Shown: positions 4,695 through 7,919 of the stretch, piece after piece
Layout of the letters: each line of letters starts with the position of its first letter
Position numbering within the stretch: the stretch's first letter is position 1
From: Archaeoglobaceae archaeon
GTDB lineage: Archaea; Halobacteriota; Archaeoglobi; Archaeoglobales; Archaeoglobaceae
Assembly: GCA_027038095.1 (NCBI GenBank)
Contig: JALVYA010000179.1
Span: forward strand, 1 to 7,919
DNA length: 7,919 nt
Direction of reading: 5' to 3'
Position numbers and translations under genes: made by a program
Notes under the pieces: model-generated
What the model was told of the DNA's origin: nothing
The model's database searches: none
Seen by the model: only the letters and a program-made list of their open reading frames with translations

Positions 4695-6044
4695 ATGGAC
4701 ATCGAAGGTTTTGCGAGAAGAGCTCTGAAAAGGTACGGGGAGGAAGAGGTAATTGAGCTGCTTTCGGAGAGAATAGCTGAAATAAAAGGAGGAAAAGCAG
4801 AAGACTGGATTGACTGGGCAAGAGCTACGGTAGAGGAGGTAAAAAACGCCGAAAAAGCCAGCAAATACCCCTTCCTTTCCTACTACAAATCAAACGTCAG
4901 GGCAGGGGAGGCTGGAGTGGGCAGCAGGGGAGAGGGCGACTTCTACGTCCACTCCCTGATAGCCGAGGTTATTTCCTCAACGAAGGTTTCAGGTGTCGTT
5001 TCTTCCAGAGACCTCGACGATGCAGGAGTGGTTAAAATTCCGGAATCTCAGAAACTCAAGTACATATACGTGGCTGTGGACGGAATTCACTCCCGGCTCA
5101 GCGAATTTCCGTTTATTGCCGGTTTTCACGTTACAAGAGCGGCGATGAGAGACGTTCTCGTCATGAACGCGTTGCCGGTTGCCGTTTTCTCCGACGTACA
5201 CATAGCGGATGATGGAGATGTCTCCAAGATATTCGACCACATAGCCGGGATATGTGCTGTGTGTGAGCTCACGAAAACTCCTCTTGTCGCAGGGAGCACT
5301 CTGAGAATTGGAGGGGACATGGTTATAGGCGAGAGGTTCAGCGGTGGCGTTGGGTGCATTGGAGTTGGAGACAGGATTGCGGCGAGAAGGCACTCAGCTC
5401 CCGGAGACGTAATACTTCTGACCGAAGGAGCTGGAGGAGGAACCGTCAGCACTGCGGCGATATACTGGGGAAGACCTGAGGTTGTGGAGGAAACGCTTAA
5501 CGTGGACTTCCTGAAAGCCTGCGAGCCCGTGGTGAGGAGAAAGCTGGACGTGCACGCAATGACGGACGTTACAAACGGAGGAATAAGGGGTGACGCAGAG
5601 GAAATTGCGAGGGTTTCCGGGACGAGGATTGTTTTTGATGGGGAAGTTCTGAGGAAAATAGTGAATCCGAGGGTTATGGAGTTTTTCGAGGAAGCCGGTA
5701 TAGATTATCTGGGAGTTTCTGTGGACTCGCTGATGGTTATCTGCGATGAGAGCGTTGCTGAGGAGGTGAAGAGAGTCGTAAGGAAAGCTGGAGTTAAGAT
5801 ATACGAGGCTGGCACGGTTGAGAGAGCTGAAGGAGAGAAGGACACGGGTGCGTACGTGCTGAAAAATGGCAGAATGGAGAGACTGAAACCGAAGTTCAGG
5901 GAATCTGCTTACACACCCATAAAGAAAGTCGTTGGAGAAAAAAGGCCTGAAAACTACGAGGAAATGAAAGAAAGGCTGAGAAAAGCAGCGGAAGAGGCGA
6001 TAAAAAAGAAAGACGAGCTCGTTAAAAAGCTGTCTCAACCCTGA
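4695..6044 (+). CDS. AIR synthase-related (PurM/HypE/SelD-superfamily) ATP-binding protein
   Basis: A 449-residue member of the AIR synthase superfamily, enzymes that use ATP to activate an amide, carboxylate or selenide. The N-terminal ~75 residues are helical and extra to the superfamily core. The AIRS N-terminal domain covers about 76-222, with VAVDGIHSR (126-134), DVHIADDGD (167-175) and the glycine-rich GSTLRIGGD (200-208). The C-terminal domain covers about 235-390, with TEGAGGGT (243-250) and HAMTDVTNGGIRGDAEEIA (287-305), the clearest family signature. A charged helix ends the protein (417-446). It lacks the C-terminal cysteine of HypE, and no Cys or Sec is seen in the N-terminal segment where SelD carries its catalytic residue, so neither function is supported. 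It is longer than PurM and methanogenesis marker protein 2. It looks like the roughly 450-residue archaeal subfamily of unknown substrate. The ATG follows the GAGGTG site. The 3' end overlaps mfnB by 23 bp. Confidence 0.88.
   Translation: MDIEGFARRALKRYGEEEVIELLSERIAEIKGGKAEDWIDWARATVEEVKNAEKASKYPFLSYYKSNVRAGEAGVGSRGEGDFYVHSLIAEVISSTKVSGVVSSRDLDDAGVVKIPESQKLKYIYVAVDGIHSRLSEFPFIAGFHVTRAAMRDVLVMNALPVAVFSDVHIADDGDVSKIFDHIAGICAVCELTKTPLVAGSTLRIGGDMVIGERFSGGVGCIGVGDRIAARRHSAPGDVILLTEGAGGGTVSTAAIYWGRPEVVEETLNVDFLKACEPVVRRKLDVHAMTDVTNGGIRGDAEEIARVSGTRIVFDGEVLRKIVNPRVMEFFEEAGIDYLGVSVDSLMVICDESVAEEVKRVVRKAGVKIYEAGTVERAEGEKDTGAYVLKNGRMERLKPKFRESAYTPIKKVVGEKRPENYEEMKERLRKAAEEAIKKKDELVKKLSQP
6002..6007 (-). 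terminator. Oligo-T terminator candidate for mfnB, inside the opposing gene
   Basis: Six consecutive T residues on the minus strand begin 14 nt past the mfnB stop. They lie within the coding sequence of the AIR synthase-related gene. Confidence 0.4.
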
Positions 6045-6732
6045 GGTTTTTTGCTGCTTTTACGAATTCCGAGACGAGCTCTTTTTTAAGTTTCCCCTTT
6101 CTTCCTCCCTCGCACACAGCCCCCCTCACTCCAACTATGTCAGCCCCCGCCTCTTTTACAAGGGGGAGGTCGTCAACCCCAACACTTCCGGCGAGGGCAC
6201 AGGCAATTCCGTGGTCGTGGGCTGAATCCACGAACTCAGCCACGCTGCAGAAGTCCATGCAGTCGAACAGCCCTCTACCGTTTTTGAGAGCCGTGTCAAT
6301 CATCACAACATCCACATCGCAGCACGCACCTATCTCAGGCAGTTCCGCCGGACTTATGGTTCCTATCTCGTAGTAATCTGCGTAAGCAGCGATGACTGTC
6401 TTTTTTCCGTTTTCCCTCACGGCTCTGGCAACTGACTTTGCGAGTTCCAGAGCCTGAGAGCTTTTTCCAACCATCAGCCCCACCTTGACGTAGTCCGCCC
6501 ACAGAGAGGCAGAGAAAGCTGCGAGAGATGCCGTTCCGGGTTTAAATCCCATATCTCCTATAGCAGCGCTGACGGGTGTGGGTCTGACGGCTTCTGCAAT
6601 CTCTCTTACAACCCACGGAAAGTTTGCTCCGAGAGAGCCTTCAAGAGGATTTTTGACGTCTATTATGTCCGCTCCTCCTTCCACTGCTTCCAGCGCCTCC
6701 TCAACATTTGCAGGACTTACGAGCACGAGCAT
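6022..6732 (-). CDS. mfnB: (5-formylfuran-3-yl)methyl phosphate synthase MfnB
   Basis: Makes the furan phosphate precursor of methanofuran from two molecules of glyceraldehyde 3-phosphate. Methanofuran carries the formyl group in the C1 pathway of Archaeoglobales and methanogens. The 236-residue TIM barrel shows the family signatures in order: DVKNPLEGSLGA (25-36) with the essential lysine K27; YVKVGL (81-86) with K83, equivalent to the second active-site lysine; MIDTALKNGRGLFD (144-157) with D146 and K150, equivalent to the third; and the phosphate-binding end LAGSVG (180-185) followed by ADIVGVRGAVC (197-207). Length matches the family. The ATG at 6732 has no ribosome-binding site, and a TATA-like element lies about 26 nt upstream, suggesting a leaderless mRNA. 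It converges and overlaps with the AIR synthase-related gene and is divergent from the HisA-like gene. Confidence 0.96.
   Translation of the reverse strand: MLVLVSPANVEEALEAVEGGADIIDVKNPLEGSLGANFPWVVREIAEAVRPTPVSAAIGDMGFKPGTASLAAFSASLWADYVKVGLMVGKSSQALELAKSVARAVRENGKKTVIAAYADYYEIGTISPAELPEIGACCDVDVVMIDTALKNGRGLFDCMDFCSVAEFVDSAHDHGIACALAGSVGVDDLPLVKEAGADIVGVRGAVCEGGRKGKLKKELVSEFVKAAKNLRVETAF
6047..6052 (+). terminator. Oligo-T terminator candidate for the eamA-AIRS operon, inside mfnB
   Basis: Six consecutive T residues on the plus strand start 2 nt after the AIR synthase-related stop codon and lie within the mfnB coding sequence. A T-run this close to a stop fits archaeal termination. Confidence 0.45.
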
Positions 6733-6752
6733 TGCTGATACTGAGCAGGAGA

Positions 6753-6762
6753 GTTTTTAATG
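6753..6762 (-). promoter_or_regulatory. Candidate TATA element of mfnB
   Basis: CATTAAAAAC on the minus strand is centred about 26 nt before the ATG at 6732. No ribosome-binding site intervenes, which fits a leaderless start. A second AT-rich motif (GGATAAAACA) lies just upstream at 6770-6761. Confidence 0.45.
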
Positions 6763-6794
6763 TTTTATCCTGACTTAATGCGTCTGTGATCAAA

Positions 6795-6813
6795 TTTACA
6801 TTATTTTACATTA
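6795..6813. repeat. Tandem TTTACATTA direct repeat, one helical turn apart
   Basis: TTTACATTA occurs at 6795-6803 and again at 6805-6813, a 10-bp period that places both copies on the same DNA face. It lies in the divergent mfnB/HisA-like region. It may include the TATA element of the HisA-like gene, which would give a leader of about 60 nt, and/or bind a regulator. Confidence 0.45.
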
Positions 6814-6830
6814 CTAATTGTCAGTAAAAT
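6803..6830. promoter_or_regulatory. 28-bp inverted repeat between mfnB and the HisA-like gene (candidate operator)
   Basis: ATTTTAC (6803-6809) and its exact complement GTAAAAT (6824-6830) are separated by 14 nt, so arm centres are 21 bp (two helical turns) apart. An inner TTACT/AGTAA pair (6811-6815, 6823-6827) gives a second, alternative pairing. The site covers the region between a likely TATA element and the start of transcription of the HisA-like gene. Confidence 0.4.
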
Positions 6831-6876
6831 TAGGAGTAAAACGGAGAGTAAGGAACAAATAAACGGCCAGAAAAGA

Positions 6877-6883
6877 GAGGTGA
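6877..6883 (+). promoter_or_regulatory. Strong ribosome-binding site of the HisA-like gene
   Basis: GAGGTGA is a full match to the archaeal anti-Shine-Dalgarno sequence. It ends only 3 nt before the ATG at 6887, slightly closer than at the other genes here. It fixes the start. Confidence 0.75.
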
Positions 6884-6886
6884 AGA

Positions 6887-7552
6887 ATGAGGAACAGGAA
6901 GATAAAGCTCTACTTAGCCTTGGACGTAAAAGGTGGCAGGGTCGTGTGGGGTTGCAGGGGAGAGAGGGATAGCTACGAAAGCGTAGATAAACACAGCATG
7001 GCTGTTAACACGTCCAGCCCGGCAGGAGTTTTGAAGGAGCTGAAACCAAAAAGGGTTTACGTTGCTGACCTCGACTCAATCTCTGGAAGGGGATCTTTTG
7101 ACGTGAGCACCCTAACACCGTTGGTGGATGAACTGATAGTGGACAGGGGTTACAGGAAAAGGGAGGATGTTGAGGCAGACCTCTCGAAGTTCATACCCGT
7201 CCTCGGCAGCGAGACCTACGACCTGAGAAACGTATTTGACGGCGTTTTCGTGAGCCTCGACTTCAAAAATCGTTTTCTTGGAGGTTTATCCTTACGCGAG
7301 GCTCTGGAAATACTGAACTCTTACAGACTGAGGGGCGTTATCGTTCTGGACATCAGCAGGGTTGGGACCGGAAAGCTCAACTTGGAACTCGTGGAAAAAG
7401 TTGCCAGCCTCTCAACCAACCCGATTTACGTCGGCGGTGGGATCAGCGATTTAAGCGATATAGAGAGGCTTGCGGATATGGGCGTTGAAGGGGCCATACT
7501 GGCAACAGCTATCCACAGGGGAAAGATACCTCCGGACGTTTTGAGGTGGTAA
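6887..7552 (+). CDS. HisA/HisF-family TIM-barrel protein of unknown substrate
   Basis: A 221-residue relative of ProFAR isomerase (HisA), probably of the archaeal hisA/hisF-related subfamily rather than true HisA. LALDVKGGRVV (10-20) matches the first HisA strand, with the catalytic-type aspartate D13. VADLDSISGRGS (59-70) matches the HisA loop after strand 2. VLDISRVGTG (153-162) carries the second aspartate, D155, in place of the HisA/HisF D-x-x-x-DGT pattern. YVGGGISDLSDI (181-192) and GAILATAIHRGKI (202-214) are the two phosphate-binding ends. Both acid-base aspartates are therefore present, and an enzymatic role on a phosphorylated substrate is likely. No other histidine gene is present. 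Its divergent neighbour is mfnB, which hints at, but does not prove, a cofactor role. It has a strong ribosome-binding site. Confidence 0.9.
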   Translation: MRNRKIKLYLALDVKGGRVVWGCRGERDSYESVDKHSMAVNTSSPAGVLKELKPKRVYVADLDSISGRGSFDVSTLTPLVDELIVDRGYRKREDVEADLSKFIPVLGSETYDLRNVFDGVFVSLDFKNRFLGGLSLREALEILNSYRLRGVIVLDISRVGTGKLNLELVEKVASLSTNPIYVGGGISDLSDIERLADMGVEGAILATAIHRGKIPPDVLRW

Positions 7553-7559
7553 CCAGCTC

Positions 7560-7603
7560 CGTCAAACAGCCTTTGGGCATGTGCAAAGGCATAACGTCAA
7601 ACA
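7560..7603. repeat. Nine-bp direct repeats flanking an inverted repeat upstream of gatE
   Basis: CGTCAAACA occurs at 7560-7568 and 7595-7603. Between them GCCTTTG (7569-7575) and its exact complement CAAAGGC (7584-7590) form a 22-bp inverted repeat with an 8-nt centre. The right direct repeat abuts the gatE TATA-like element. The array could be an operator for gatE, or the scar of a small insertion with a target duplication, though the ATAA between the right arm and the right repeat breaks that pattern. Confidence 0.5.
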
Positions 7604-7610
7604 TTTAAAG
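7603..7610 (+). promoter_or_regulatory. Candidate TATA element of gatE
   Basis: ATTTAAAG is centred about 25 nt before the gatE ATG at 7631. No ribosome-binding site is seen between them, which suggests a leaderless transcript. Confidence 0.45.
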
Positions 7611-7630
7611 CATGGCAGTCAATCCTTGGC

Positions 7631-7919
7631 ATGGATTACTCTGCTGCAGGACTCACAGTAGGTATAGAAATTCACCAGCAGCTCGATACTGAACATAAAC
7701 TGTTTTGTAAATGTCCCACCGTTCATCGAGACCCTGAGGAATCAAATTTTCAGTTTTTCCGCTACCTTCGATCGAAAAAGAGTGAAATGGGTGAAGTTGA
7801 CAGAGCGGCAAGAGAAGAAGTGGAGAGGAGCAGACGCTTCGTTTACTATTCCTACGACACCACGTGCCTCGTTGAAAGCGACGAAGAACCTCCGAGGGAG
7901 CTGAACGAGGAGGCTTTGA
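7631..7919 (+). CDS. gatE: Glutamyl-tRNA(Gln) amidotransferase subunit E (GatE), N-terminal part; 3' end outside the window
   Basis: Subunit of the archaea-specific GatDE amidotransferase, which converts Glu-tRNA(Gln) to Gln-tRNA(Gln); GatE phosphorylates the glutamyl ester and GatD releases ammonia. Only the first 96 codons are present, of about 620 in the family, and the frame is open to the window end. The N-terminus reads MDYSAAGLTVGIEIHQQLDT (1-20), the hallmark GIEIHQQL start of GatB/GatE proteins, followed by HKLFCKCP (22-29) and the conserved region ending YDTTCLVESDEEPP (77-90). The upstream ATG at 7612 is out of frame, so 7631 is the start. It has a TATA-like element 25 nt away and no ribosome-binding site. 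A repeat array lies just upstream. GatD is not in the window. Confidence 0.96.
   Translation, partial: MDYSAAGLTVGIEIHQQLDTEHKLFCKCPTVHRDPEESNFQFFRYLRSKKSEMGEVDRAAREEVERSRRFVYYSYDTTCLVESDEEPPRELNEEAL

Noticed and set aside
5394..6038. 214-codon minus-strand ORF opposite the AIR synthase-related gene
   Set aside because: It is antisense to a well-supported gene, its translation is low-quality and Phe/Ser-rich, and it runs in the same strand space as the real mfnB 3' end.
4695..6044. Assignment as SelD, and hence TGA codons as selenocysteine
   Set aside because: No SelD-type catalytic Cys or Sec is seen in the N-terminal part, and no in-frame TGA needs reading through in any solid gene here.

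Overview
The window is archaeal and looks like a member of the Archaeoglobaceae (Archaeoglobus, Ferroglobus or Geoglobus type). This rests on recalled protein resemblance: the FEN-1 C-terminus, TiaS and Top6B read almost colinearly with the Archaeoglobus fulgidus proteins as I remember them. The gene set is also archaeal: TiaS, Top6B, GatE, MfnB, a HisA-like barrel and TATA-type promoters. The genus cannot be fixed without a search. AUA is a common isoleucine codon throughout.

Layout. Bases 1-419 are the 3' end of the flap endonuclease gene (fen). A good TATA element and a possible 23-codon upstream ORF lead into tiaS (528-1793), the enzyme that makes agmatidine in the AUA-reading tRNA-Ile. 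tiaS converges on top6B (3876-2038, minus), with a 244-bp gap (1794-2037) that holds no convincing gene. Upstream of top6B on the same strand is a stand-alone Lrp/AsnC ligand-binding (RAM) domain gene (4174-3944). An 81-bp divergent promoter region separates it from a plus-strand pair: a half-size EamA membrane protein (4256-4684) and an AIR synthase-related protein (4695-6044), coupled through a ribosome-binding site that overlaps the eamA stop codon. The AIR synthase-related gene overlaps the 3' end of mfnB (6732-6022, minus) by 23 bp. mfnB encodes a methanofuran biosynthesis aldolase-like enzyme. A 154-bp divergent region carrying repeats separates mfnB from a HisA-like TIM-barrel gene (6887-7552). 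The window ends inside gatE (from 7631), a subunit of the archaeal Glu-tRNA(Gln) amidotransferase.

How the genes work together. fen and top6B serve DNA replication and topology. tiaS and gatE both supply correctly charged or correctly decoding tRNAs. mfnB supplies the furan part of methanofuran, a C1 carrier that Archaeoglobales use. The AIR synthase-related and HisA-like genes beside it belong to nucleotide-biosynthesis superfamilies, but their substrates are unknown.

Regulation. Four genes (the RAM-domain gene, eamA, mfnB, gatE) have a TATA-like element centred about 25-28 nt upstream of the start codon and no ribosome-binding site, as expected for leaderless transcripts. top6B, the AIR synthase-related gene and the HisA-like gene have good ribosome-binding sites. 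Several intergenic regions hold perfect short inverted repeats at operator-like positions, notably before top6B, between mfnB and the HisA-like gene, and before gatE. No tRNA, rRNA, CRISPR array, insertion sequence or defence system was seen, and no clearly new system is evident. The best leads are the candidate operators and the poorly characterised AIR synthase-like and HisA-like enzymes beside mfnB.
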